A stretch of DNA of 6,375 nt from Rhodanobacter sp. (GCA_026193555.1 JAPHUU010000313.1:1-6375), one strand, 5' to 3'; shown: positions 1-5,947, counted from the stretch's first letter. Notes: generated from the letters alone by a model not told the origin. Translations and numbers: made by a program.

Positions 1-357
1 ATGCTCGACGCCGACACGCTGGAGCTGGCCGAAGTGATGGCGCGCCTGAACGATCTTGTCGTCCGCGTTCGCGGAGGGCGCTTGCGCAGTTCGGAAATGA
101 CCGCTGCCACGGCGACCTTTTCCAATCTCGGGGAGGACACCGCCGATACCCTGCAACCGGTGATCTACCCACCGCAGGTCGCGATCATCGGCTGCGGCCG
201 CATTCTCGAGCGCGCCTGGGCCGAGCATGCAGCTCTCAGCGCGCGGCGCACGATCAACGTCACCGTCGGCGGGGATCATCGGATCAGCAACGGTCGTGCC
301 GCAGCGAAGTTCCTGCATCACCTCGATGAACTCCTGCAGCATCCGGAGCGGCTATGA
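1..357 (+). CDS. Dihydrolipoamide acyltransferase (2-oxoacid dehydrogenase E2), C-terminal part, 5' end outside window
   Basis: This is the last 118 residues of an E2 acyltransferase core, which normally moves an acyl group from lipoyl-lysine to CoA in a pyruvate or other 2-oxoacid dehydrogenase complex. Seen: the helix-rich stretch DADTLELAEV (residues 3-12), the TFSNLG segment (39-44) whose Ser is a conserved catalytic-site residue, the PPQVAIIGCGRI strand region (57-68), and the C-terminal HRxxxG motif with His93. The full catalytic domain is about 230 residues and is preceded by lipoyl and E1/E3-binding domains, so at least half of the core is missing. The ATG at position 1 is probably an internal Met rather than the start. 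Odd: the usual HRxxDG motif reads HRISNG, with Asn97 (codon AAC, 289-291) in place of the conserved Asp. The stop overlaps the next gene by ATGA, so the two are almost certainly co-translated. The family is clear; the 2-oxoacid substrate cannot be read from this part. Confidence 0.88.
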   Translation: MLDADTLELAEVMARLNDLVVRVRGGRLRSSEMTAATATFSNLGEDTADTLQPVIYPPQVAIIGCGRILERAWAEHAALSARRTINVTVGGDHRISNGRAAAKFLHHLDELLQHPERL

Positions 358-632
358 ACGACACCGACATCGAACGACAAGTGCGCTCGGCGCTGTACCT
401 CGTGGCGCCGGATCTGGAGGGCGAGCCACTGGATCGGCAGCGTCGCTACCGCGACCAGTACGAATTTGATTCGATGGATTTCCTGCGTTACGTGACGGAA
501 CTGCACCAGCTGACGGGTGCGGACATTCCGGAGGGCGACTACCCCAGGCTGGAAACCCTGGAGGGCGCCATGGCGTACCTGAAAGAAAAGGAGCAAGCGC
601 GCAGCGCAGGCGGCGCGGGAGGGGCGTCGTAG
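354..632 (+). CDS. Free-standing acyl carrier protein
   Basis: A 92-residue acidic protein with the acyl-carrier-protein layout: a first helix (residues 1-20), a loop, then the FDSMDFL motif. Ser40 of the DSM triplet is the expected 4'-phosphopantetheine attachment site, followed by a helix (41-53) and a last helix with TLEGAMAYL (68-76). The Ala/Gly/Ser-rich end (82-92) is probably a disordered tail. The length is that of ordinary ACPs (75-95 residues). The start is fixed by ATGA overlap with the E2 gene and by GGAG at 345-348, five bases upstream. It is not in a fatty-acid (fab) context. Its partner by position is E2, so a dedicated role in accepting or carrying an acyl group from the dehydrogenase complex is plausible but inferred. 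A phosphopantetheinyl transferase elsewhere in the genome would be required for activation. It is distinct from housekeeping AcpP, which usually has a DSLD motif and more acidic flanks. Confidence 0.88.
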   Translation: MNDTDIERQVRSALYLVAPDLEGEPLDRQRRYRDQYEFDSMDFLRYVTELHQLTGADIPEGDYPRLETLEGAMAYLKEKEQARSAGGAGGAS

Positions 633-634
633 TC

Positions 635-666
635 TGCCCGCGCCACGGCCGGGCACCCGCCGGCCG
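635..666 (+). other. Two mutually exclusive GC hairpins just after the acyl carrier protein gene
   Basis: TGCCCG (635-640) can pair with CGGGCA (650-655). Alternatively CGGCCGG (646-652) can pair with CCGGCCG (660-666) across a 7-base loop. The two stems share bases 650-652, so only one can form at a time. Neither is followed by a T-run, so they do not look like a classical intrinsic terminator. They could slow decay of the upstream message or act as an attenuator, but short GC stems arise easily by chance in DNA of this composition. Confidence 0.3.
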
Positions 667-703
667 CACGGAGGCGAACGCGCGGTTCGACACCGGGTGA
701 TTT

Positions 704-735
704 CCCTGCCGACGGGCAGGGCCCGCCATGCATGG
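704..735 (+). other. Hairpin and palindrome upstream of the STAS-like gene
   Basis: CCCTGCC (704-710) and GGCAGGG (715-721) form a 7-bp stem with a GACG loop. Directly after it lies the perfect 10-bp palindrome CCATGCATGG (726-735), ending five bases before the Shine-Dalgarno sequence of the STAS-like gene. This could be a protein-binding site or a structure affecting ribosome access. There is no T-tract. The function is unknown. Confidence 0.3.
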
Positions 736-739
736 TTCC

Positions 740-744
740 AGGAG
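740..744 (+). promoter_or_regulatory. Ribosome binding site of the STAS-like gene
   Basis: AGGAG six bases before the ATG at 751. It selects this ATG over an in-frame GTG at 697, which would add 18 residues unlike the family and has no comparable site. Confidence 0.7.
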
Positions 745-750
745 CATCCC

Positions 751-1116
751 ATGATCGAAAAGCTGCCGGATTTCCCAGACAACATCATCGCCGTCACCTG
801 CAGCGGACGTGTCACCGCGCACGATTACGAGACTGTCCTCATTCCCCATGTCGACGAGGTCCTCAAGCAACACGAGAAAGTGCGTCTCTATTACCAGATC
901 AGCTCCGATTTTCTCGGCGTCGACCCGGCGGCGGTCTGGGATGACATGAAGGTGGGGATGGGGCATTTCCGCCATTGGGACCGGATCGCCGTCGTCACCG
1001 ATGTCGGTTGGATCACGATGGCCATGAGATCTTTCGGCTTTCTGATCCCCGGGGCGGTAAGGGTGTTTCCACTCTCCGAAGCGGCACAGGCACGCCAATG
1101 GATCCTCGCTGAATAG
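751..1116 (+). CDS. SpoIIAA-like (STAS-fold) protein
   Basis: A 121-residue soluble protein matching the SpoIIAA-like STAS family (DUF3478 type). Seen: an N-terminal strand followed by SGRVTAHDYE (residues 18-27), then a helix and the strand VRLYYQI (44-50), DFLG (53-56), AAVWDDMKVGM (60-70), RIAVVTD (78-84), and the final VRVFPLSEAAQARQWI (103-118). The length and motif order are those of the whole family. SpoIIAA proteins proper are anti-sigma-factor antagonists, but members of this branch are mostly uncharacterised and often lack the phosphorylated Ser of SpoIIAA, so that role cannot be assumed. There is no signal peptide or membrane segment, so it should be cytoplasmic. It sits between the acyl carrier protein (118-bp gap) and the hydrogenase genes (94-bp gap), all on one strand, which suggests shared expression. 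The family assignment is confident; the role in this locus is unknown. Confidence 0.85.
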   Translation: MIEKLPDFPDNIIAVTCSGRVTAHDYETVLIPHVDEVLKQHEKVRLYYQISSDFLGVDPAAVWDDMKVGMGHFRHWDRIAVVTDVGWITMAMRSFGFLIPGAVRVFPLSEAAQARQWILAE

Positions 1117-1120
1117 CTTC

Positions 1121-1144
1121 CTGGCCGGAGCCTGTCTGGCCGGA
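1121..1144 (+). repeat. Direct repeat CTGGCCGGA in the gap before hydB
   Basis: Two identical 9-base copies, at 1121-1129 and 1136-1144, spaced 15 bases start to start, immediately after the STAS-like gene. They could be a tandem regulator site or chance. No matching regulator is visible in the window. Confidence 0.35.
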
Positions 1145-1160
1145 TGCGATCACGGGAGCA

Positions 1161-1182
1161 ATCGACGGATCGCACCGTCGAT
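1161..1182 (+). promoter_or_regulatory. Perfect inverted repeat upstream of the hydrogenase operon
   Basis: ATCGACGG (1161-1168) and CCGTCGAT (1175-1182) are exact reverse complements separated by six bases (ATCGCA). The element ends 28 bases before the hydB start and 17 before its Shine-Dalgarno core. The geometry suits either an operator for a dimeric regulator or an RNA hairpin in the leader. No T-tract follows, and it does not match the FNR consensus (TTGAT-N4-ATCAA). I could not identify a convincing -35/-10 or sigma-54 promoter in this gap. Confidence 0.45.
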
Positions 1183-1199
1183 GCACACGACGGCAAGAG

Positions 1200-1203
1200 A
1201 GGA
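1200..1203 (+). promoter_or_regulatory. Ribosome binding site of hydB
   Basis: AGGA within GAGAGGA (1197-1203), seven bases before the ATG at 1211. It supports this start rather than the out-of-frame ATG at 1204. Confidence 0.65.
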
Positions 1204-1210
1204 ATGAGCG

Positions 1211-2344
1211 ATGTCTCCTGCAACCGCACAGCCCGCGACCGACCGATCCCCGGGGCTGCTCCCACACGAGCGGTTGCAGCACCTGCTGGACGCGCTGAGC
1301 CGCTCCGGCTACGAATGCATCGGGCCGAAGCTGCGCGATGGTGCCATCCTCTACGAGCACATCGACAGCGTGGCCGAACTGCCCCTGGGCGTGGCGGTCG
1401 AGCAGGGACCGGGATCGTATCGCGTCGACATGACGGACAGCCGGCGCCGATTCGGCTGGGCGAACGGACCGCAGGCGATCAAGCCGTTTCTTTTCGCGCC
1501 GCGAGAGATCCTTTGGCGGGCCACGCAGCGCGAGGATGGAACGCTCGTGTTCGATGCCCGGCCGCCGGCCTGCAAGCCGTTGGCCGTGATTGGCGCTCGC
1601 GCATGCGACCTGGCGGCGCTCGCCCTGCAGGACAAGCACTTCCTCGGTGGTACCTGTCCGGATCCGGGCTATGCCAGGCGACGTGACGGCCTGTTCATCG
1701 TCGCCGTGCATTGCAGTCACCCAGCGCAGACGTGCTTCTGCGCCTCCACCGGTGACGGCCCACGCGCCACATCCGGGTTCGACATCGCCCTGGCCGAACT
1801 GGACGACGGCTTCGTTGCCGAATCGGGCAGCGACCGCGGTGCGGCGATCCTCGATGGCCTGCACTTGTCCAGCGCGACCACGGCACAGCTGGTTGCCGCC
1901 GAGGAGCAAGGCCGTCACTCATCCGAAGTACAACGCCGGGCGTTGCCCGGACGGAACCTGCAGGCGAGCCTGTTCGCCAATCTGGAGCATCCGCGATGGC
2001 AAGAGGTGGCCGAGCGCTGCCTGTCCTGCGGCAACTGCACGTCCGTCTGCCCCACGTGTTTCTGTCATAGCGAAGCGGAAGTCCCGAAGCTCGACGGCGA
2101 CAGCTCGCTGCATGAGCGCGAATGGGATTCGTGCTTCACCCAGGGGCACAGCTACATCCACGGATTCACCGTCCGCCCCGACACGCGCACACGCTACCGG
2201 CAGTGGCTGACGCACAAGCTCGGTGGCTGGCACGCGCAGTACGGTCGCAGCGGCTGCGTCGGCTGTGGTCGTTGCATCAGCTGGTGCCCGGTCGGCATCG
2301 ACATCACCGAAGAAGCCCACGCGATATGCGGGCCGCAACCATGA
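1211..2344 (+). CDS. hydB: Group 3b [NiFe] hydrogenase beta subunit, 4Fe-4S electron-transfer protein
   Basis: A 377-residue iron-sulfur subunit that carries electrons between the hydrogenase small subunit and the flavin subunit. It is related to AsrA of anaerobic sulfite reductase. Two ferredoxin-type cluster motifs are plain near the C-terminus: C270-C273-C276-C280 ([12 protein letters not shown]) and C349-C352-C355-C359 ([12 protein letters not shown]). The N-terminal domain has [10 protein letters not shown] (128-137) and [12 protein letters not shown] (166-177). Cys132, Cys168, Cys175 and Cys177 are candidates for a further cluster, as in the AsrA/HydB family. There is no signal peptide or membrane helix, so it should be cytoplasmic. 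It is the first gene of the hydrogenase block, and its stop overlaps hydG by ATGA, so translation is probably coupled. The length is normal for the family and nothing is broken. The beta/AsrA family is certain, and the neighbours identify it as hydrogenase rather than sulfite reductase. Confidence 0.93.
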   Translation: MSPATAQPATDRSPGLLPHERLQHLLDALSRSGYECIGPKLRDGAILYEHIDSVAELPLGVAVEQGPGSYRVDMTDSRRRFGWANGPQAIKPFLFAPREILWRATQREDGTLVFDARPPACKPLAVIGARACDLAALALQDKHFLGGTCPDPGYARRRDGLFIVAVHCSHPAQTCFCASTGDGPRATSGFDIALAELDDGFVAESGSDRGAAILDGLHLSSATTAQLVAAEEQGRHSSEVQRRALPGRNLQASLFANLEHPRWQEVAERCLSCGNCTSVCPTCFCHSEAEVPKLDGDSSLHEREWDSCFTQGHSYIHGFTVRPDTRTRYRQWLTHKLGGWHAQYGRSGCVGCGRCISWCPVGIDITEEAHAICGPQP

Positions 2345-3174
2345 CTCGGGACGAGCTTCCGATGGAAGCGGAGGTCGTCGGTCGGATCGAGGAATCACCG
2401 ACGATTTTCACGCTGCGCCTGCGGTTGACCGACGAGCACCTGCGGCACGAGTACCGCTACATGCCCGGCCAGTTCAACATGGTCTATCTGTACGGCGTCG
2501 GCGAGGTGCCGATTTCGATCGTGTCCGATCCGCACGACCCGACCTTGCTCGACCACACCATCCGTGCCGTGGGCCGGGTGACCGACGGGCTCGCCCGGCT
2601 GAAGGCAGGCGACAGGATCGGATTGCGCGGCCCGTATGGCCGCGGCTGGCCGCTGCGCGAGGTCGAAGGCGACGACATTCTGGTGGTTACCGGCGGGCTC
2701 GGCTGTGCGCCGGTACTGGTGGTGATCAACTACATCCTGATGCGACGCGAACGGTTCGGACGCCTCACCATCATTCAGGGCGTCAAGCACGCCGACGAAC
2801 TGATCTGGCGCGAACGCTACGCCTACTGGAACACGCTGCCCAACACGCACGTGCTGCTGGCCGCCGATCACGGCGGACCCTTGTGGCCATGGCACGTCGG
2901 GCTGGTGACCGAGGTGTTCGACGAGGCCGAGATCGCACCGGACCGCACCACGGTGATGATGTGCGGGCCCGAAGGCATGATGCGTGCGGGCATCGGCAAT
3001 CTGGTCGCACGCGGCATCGCCGAAGAGTGCATCCACCTGAGCATGGAGCGCAGCATGCATTGCGCCGTCGGCTATTGCGGCCACTGCCAGTACGGCCCGA
3101 GTTTCGTGTGTCGGGACGGCCCGGTTTTTGCGTACCCGAGCGTCAGGGAACTCTTCAAGACAAGGGGGTTCTAG
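2341..3174 (+). CDS. hydG: Group 3b [NiFe] hydrogenase gamma subunit, FAD/NAD(P)-binding oxidoreductase
   Basis: A 277-residue ferredoxin-NADP reductase-type flavoprotein that exchanges electrons between the Fe-S chain and NAD(P)H. Seen in order: a beta-barrel FAD domain with [10 protein letters not shown] (residues 41-50), PISIVSD (57-63, flavin contact) and [12 protein letters not shown] (94-105); a nucleotide domain with [11 protein letters not shown] (115-125) and MMCGPEGMM (206-214); and a C-terminal [2Fe-2S] motif C241-C246-C249-C257. The order and spacing resemble the electron-transfer subunit of dihydroorotate dehydrogenase and HydG of archaeal sulfhydrogenase. I chose ATG 2341 because it overlaps the hydB stop as ATGA. 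An in-frame ATG at 2326 lies inside hydB, and one at 2362 would also keep all motifs. No strong Shine-Dalgarno is seen, so translational coupling is likely. NADP versus NAD preference cannot be read reliably from sequence; group 3b enzymes studied mostly prefer NADP(H). Confidence 0.93.
   Translation: MTRDELPMEAEVVGRIEESPTIFTLRLRLTDEHLRHEYRYMPGQFNMVYLYGVGEVPISIVSDPHDPTLLDHTIRAVGRVTDGLARLKAGDRIGLRGPYGRGWPLREVEGDDILVVTGGLGCAPVLVVINYILMRRERFGRLTIIQGVKHADELIWRERYAYWNTLPNTHVLLAADHGGPLWPWHVGLVTEVFDEAEIAPDRTTVMMCGPEGMMRAGIGNLVARGIAEECIHLSMERSMHCAVGYCGHCQYGPSFVCRDGPVFAYPSVRELFKTRGF
3162..3168 (+). promoter_or_regulatory. Ribosome binding site of hydD
   Basis: AAGGGGG at the end of hydG, eight bases before the ATG at 3177. 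It fixes the hydD start within a frame that is open far upstream. Confidence 0.6.
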
Positions 3175-3176
3175 CG

Positions 3177-3968
3177 ATGGAATCGACCGCAAAACCCAAA
3201 GTGGCGGTGCACAAGTTCAGCTCCTGCGACGGCTGCCAGCTGGCGTTTCTGAATCTGGGTGCAGCCCTGATGCAGGTGGCCGAGCTGGTGGATTTCACGC
3301 ACTTTGCCGAAGCCGGTCCGCTGGCCCCGGACGCGGCGGTCGACATTGCCTTCGTCGAAGGCAGCATCGCGACACCCGACGATCTGCAGCGCATCGCGCG
3401 CGTGCGCGAACAGTCGCGTTTCCTGGTCACCATCGGTGCCTGCGCGACCGCGGGAGGGGTCCAGGCGCTGCGCAATCTCGCCAATGCGGGTGAGTGGATC
3501 GCGGGGGTATACGCACGGCCCGAGCACATCCACAGTCTGGATCGATCCACGCCGATCGCCGAGCACGTCAAGGTGGATCTGGAGCTTTGGGGATGCCCGG
3601 TGAACGGACGCCAGGTGCTGGGCGCGCTGCGTGCCCTGCTGTTCGGCGTGATGCCGGCCCAGGAGAACGACAAGGTCTGCATGGAGTGCAAGCGCAGGCA
3701 GACCGTCTGCGTGATGGTGACCAGGGGCAGAGCCTGCATGGGGCCGGTCACGCGCACCGGCTGCGGTGCGCTGTGTCCGAGCTTCGGACGCGACTGCTAC
3801 GCCTGCTACGGTCCGGCGGAAAATCCGAATACCGCCGCCCTGGCCCGGCGCTTCGAAGGCCTCGGTCTGGTGCCCGAAGCGGTCGCCCGGCGATTTCTGT
3901 TCATCAACAATGGCGCGCCTGCTTTCCGTGACGCGGGCCTGAAATCCGGTGAACGCCACGATGGATGA
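3177..3968 (+). CDS. hydD: Group 3b [NiFe] hydrogenase small (delta) subunit
   Basis: A 263-residue small subunit that wires the Ni-Fe site to the beta/gamma module. The proximal [4Fe-4S] ligands are visible as SSCDGC (C17, C20), GACA (C89) and WGCP (C140). Eight further cysteines (C168, C171, C178, C187, C196, C200, C207, C210) in the C-terminal third match the two additional clusters expected for this class. There is no N-terminal twin-arginine signal, unlike periplasmic uptake hydrogenases, so the enzyme stays in the cytoplasm. The gene begins two bases after the hydG stop and runs eight bases into hydA. Length and cysteine pattern are typical of small subunits of NAD(P)-linked and F420-linked group 3 enzymes, and the neighbours point to 3b. 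It is intact. Confidence 0.94.
   Translation: MESTAKPKVAVHKFSSCDGCQLAFLNLGAALMQVAELVDFTHFAEAGPLAPDAAVDIAFVEGSIATPDDLQRIARVREQSRFLVTIGACATAGGVQALRNLANAGEWIAGVYARPEHIHSLDRSTPIAEHVKVDLELWGCPVNGRQVLGALRALLFGVMPAQENDKVCMECKRRQTVCVMVTRGRACMGPVTRTGCGALCPSFGRDCYACYGPAENPNTAALARRFEGLGLVPEAVARRFLFINNGAPAFRDAGLKSGERHDG
3948..3952 (+). promoter_or_regulatory. Ribosome binding site of hydA
   Basis: GGTGA inside the end of hydD, eight bases before ATG 3961. It favours this ATG over an in-frame GTG at 3949, which overlaps the site itself. Confidence 0.55.
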
Positions 3969-5265
3969 AACACAGACACGCAAGGTCAACATTCACGTGC
4001 CCGTGCTGGCGCGGGTGGAGGGTGAGGGTGCCTTGCACCTGCGCATTCGCGGCGACGTCATCGAGACGCTGATGCTGCAGATCTACGAGCCGCCACGCCT
4101 GTTCGAGAAATTTCTCGAAGGCCGCTCCTTCGAGGAAGTGCCGGACATGGTGGCGCGCATCTGCGGCATCTGTCCGGTGGCGTACCAGATCAGCGCGGTG
4201 AACGCCCTGGAGAGCCTGTTCGGCATCGATCCGGGGCCGTGGGTGCATGCGATGCGTCGCGTGCTGTATTGCGGCGAGTGGATCCAGAGCCATTGCCTGC
4301 ATATCCATCTGCTGGCCGCACCGGATTACCTCGGGTATGAAAGCGCCATCGCCATGGCGCACGATCACCCGGCCATCGTGCGGCGGGGCCTCGCCTTGCA
4401 AGGACTGGGCAACGACTTGATGACGCTGCTCGGCGCGCGCTCGGTGCATCCGGTCGGCATCAAGGTCGGCGGCTTCCACCATGCGCCGCGCGCGGACGAC
4501 GTCGCCGCCATGCTCGCCAGGCTGCGCGCGGCGCTATCGGAGTCCGAAGCCTTGGTGCGCTGGACCGCCAGCATCCCGATGCCCGACGACGAGCAGACGT
4601 TTACCTGTGTAGCCCTGCGCGATGCCGGGGAATACCCGATTCATCGCGGCCGCATCACCGCCAGCGACGGGCTCGCGATCGACGCCGCGCAATACGACCG
4701 CCACTTCACCGAATATCAGGTGGAACACTCCACGGCCTTGTACAGCCAGTACCGGGACCAGCCCTATCTCGTGGGCCCGCTGGCACGGCTCAATACCAGC
4801 GCCGACCGCCTGCCGGACGTCGTCCAGCAGTTGATGCACGATACCGGCGTGAGGTGGCCGAGCCGCAGCATGTTCCACAGCATGGTGGCGCGTGCGGTCG
4901 AGGTGCATTACGCCCTGTCCGAGGCGGCGCATCTGCTGGAGAACTACATGGAGGTCCCCGCGCCGGCCGTCGCCGTCACGCCGCGCGCCGGTATCGGCTA
5001 CGGCTGCTCGGAGGCGCCGCGCGGCCTGCTGTGGCATCGCTACCAGGTGGACGCCGAGGGCCTCATCGTCGATGCGCGCATCGTGCCGCCGACCAGCCAG
5101 AACCAGGCGCGCATCGAGGAGGATCTGCGCCTGTCGCTGCAGGATTTCGGTCTGCGGCACAGCGACGAGGAACTTCGCCTGCATTGCGAGAAGGTGATCC
5201 GCAACTACGACCCCTGCATTTCGTGCGCGACCCACTTTCTCAAGCTTCACGCGGAGCGCCTGTGA
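3961..5265 (+). CDS. hydA: Group 3b [NiFe] hydrogenase large (alpha) subunit, catalytic
   Basis: A 434-residue catalytic subunit that interconverts H2 with protons and electrons at a Ni-Fe(CN)2CO centre. The N-terminal signature has RVEGEG (residues 18-23) followed by EPPRLFEKFLEGRSFEEVPD and RICGIC (67-71), giving Ni/Fe ligands Cys68 and Cys71. The C-terminal signature DPCISCATH gives Cys419 and Cys422. His425 is the expected cleavage point, leaving a nine-residue extension (FLKLHAERL) to be removed during maturation. The EPPR...EVPD...RICGIC wording and the DPCISC ending are those of cytosolic group 3b enzymes. The gene overlaps hydD by eight bases and the protease gene by four (GTGA), so all three are co-translated. 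No key residue is missing. By family it runs H2 + NAD(P)+ to NAD(P)H + H+ reversibly; some relatives also reduce elemental sulfur or polysulfide, which is not testable here. Confidence 0.95.
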   Translation: MDETQTRKVNIHVPVLARVEGEGALHLRIRGDVIETLMLQIYEPPRLFEKFLEGRSFEEVPDMVARICGICPVAYQISAVNALESLFGIDPGPWVHAMRRVLYCGEWIQSHCLHIHLLAAPDYLGYESAIAMAHDHPAIVRRGLALQGLGNDLMTLLGARSVHPVGIKVGGFHHAPRADDVAAMLARLRAALSESEALVRWTASIPMPDDEQTFTCVALRDAGEYPIHRGRITASDGLAIDAAQYDRHFTEYQVEHSTALYSQYRDQPYLVGPLARLNTSADRLPDVVQQLMHDTGVRWPSRSMFHSMVARAVEVHYALSEAAHLLENYMEVPAPAVAVTPRAGIGYGCSEAPRGLLWHRYQVDAEGLIVDARIVPPTSQNQARIEEDLRLSLQDFGLRHSDEELRLHCEKVIRNYDPCISCATHFLKLHAERL

Positions 5266-5777
5266 CGCGGCTGGCCATCATCGGTGTCGGTTCGCCATCG
5301 GGCGATGACCAGGCGGGCTGGTGGGTGGCGCAGGCGCTGGAACGCGGCGGGCTGTCCGCTCGACTGTCGTGCCAGACGCGCATCGTCGCGCTGGACCGGC
5401 CCGGCGCCACGCTGGTCCGCCATCTGTGCGACGCGGACGCGGCGGTACTGATCGATGCGGTGCACAGCGGCCAGGCACCCGGCGTCATCCATCGCGTGGA
5501 CGATCCGGCGTCGATCGAAAAGGACACGCGCGTTTCCAGCCACGGTTTCGGCGTCGCCTCCGCACTCGCGCTGGCCAGCGCGATCGGCGCACTGCCGGCG
5601 ACACTGGTGCTGTACGGCATCGAGATCGGTGCCGCATCCGCCGATGCAGCACCAAGTGCCGCCGTCAGCACCGCGGTTGCCGCGCTCGCCGCGAGAATCG
5701 AGGCTGAAGCGGTGGCGCGATGGCCGCGCGAAGCGTCATCGTCCGTGATCCTCTCCGGGCGGATCACGCCGGCGTGA
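5262..5777 (+). CDS. [NiFe] hydrogenase maturation endopeptidase
   Basis: A 171-residue protease of the HycI/HybD/HoxW family, which trims the C-terminal extension of the large subunit after Ni is inserted. Seen: GVGSPSGDDQAG (residues 8-19, with Asp16 at the first metal-ligand position), VLIDAVHSGQAPG (62-74, Asp65) and SSHGFGVASALALA (92-105, His94). These match the acidic, Asp and His nickel-sensing ligands of the family. The last 20 residues or so are variable and unassigned. The start is GTG 5262, overlapping the hydA stop as GTGA, with GCGGAG (5251-5256) just upstream. No earlier start is reasonable because the family begins at this strand. Position directly after hydA implies it serves this enzyme specifically. 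Its final codons carry the first copy of a short repeat (see 5773-5807). Confidence 0.92.
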   Translation: MTRLAIIGVGSPSGDDQAGWWVAQALERGGLSARLSCQTRIVALDRPGATLVRHLCDADAAVLIDAVHSGQAPGVIHRVDDPASIEKDTRVSSHGFGVASALALASAIGALPATLVLYGIEIGAASADAAPSAAVSTAVAALAARIEAEAVARWPREASSSVILSGRITPA

Positions 5778-5807
5778 TGGCGCGGTCGTGATGGGGCATC
5801 GTGATGG
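5773..5807 (+). repeat. Three copies of CGTGATGG at the end of the hydrogenase operon
   Basis: The octamer CGTGATGG occurs at 5773-5780, 5787-5794 and 5800-5807, spaced 14 and 13 bases. The last two are embedded in a longer unit, TCGTGATGGGG, at 5786-5796 and 5799-5809. The first copy spans the protease stop codon. It may be a replication-slippage duplication or a tandem binding site. No function is assigned. Confidence 0.6.
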
Positions 5808-5947
5808 GGTAATCCGGCGACTGGCGTTTACGCCGATCTCGCATGGTGGCGGTGTCGCAGCGGGGCGACGGGCAGGGCGACGGACCGTCCGCATCGGGTT
5901 CGATACGCAGGCATCGCCGCCGCCTTCGGCGTCTTCCCGTTCATCGC

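Noticed and set aside
697..750. Upstream GTG start for the STAS-like protein
   Set aside because: It would add 18 residues unlike the family. The AGGAG at 740-744 points to ATG 751.
1117..1210. FNR, sigma-54 or sigma-70 promoter before hydB
   Set aside because: I looked for the TTGAT-N4-ATCAA, GG-N10-GC and -35/-10 patterns and found no acceptable match. Only the repeats are reported.
1013..1918. Long open frame on the minus strand (about 300 codons) opposite hydB and the STAS-like gene
   Set aside because: It crosses two well-supported plus-strand genes, its product is Arg/Gly-rich without any recognisable motif, and such frames are expected in GC-rich DNA.
2223..3176. Long in-frame N-terminal extension of hydD
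   Set aside because: The frame is open upstream, but the extension is Arg/Ala-rich nonsense lying over hydB and hydG. The ATG at 3177 has a good ribosome site and matches the family start.
2395..3192. Minus-strand open frame of 265 codons opposite hydG
   Set aside because: Its composition mirrors codon bias of the plus-strand gene, no domain is recognisable, and the sense frame has unambiguous FAD, NAD and [2Fe-2S] motifs.
3171..3992. Minus-strand open frame of 273 codons opposite hydD
   Set aside because: A shadow of the small-subunit gene; no motif and no plausible ribosome site was found.
5921..5938. CGCC-TTC-GGCG followed by TCTTCCC as an intrinsic terminator for the hydrogenase operon
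   Set aside because: A four-base stem and a broken T-tract are too weak to call.
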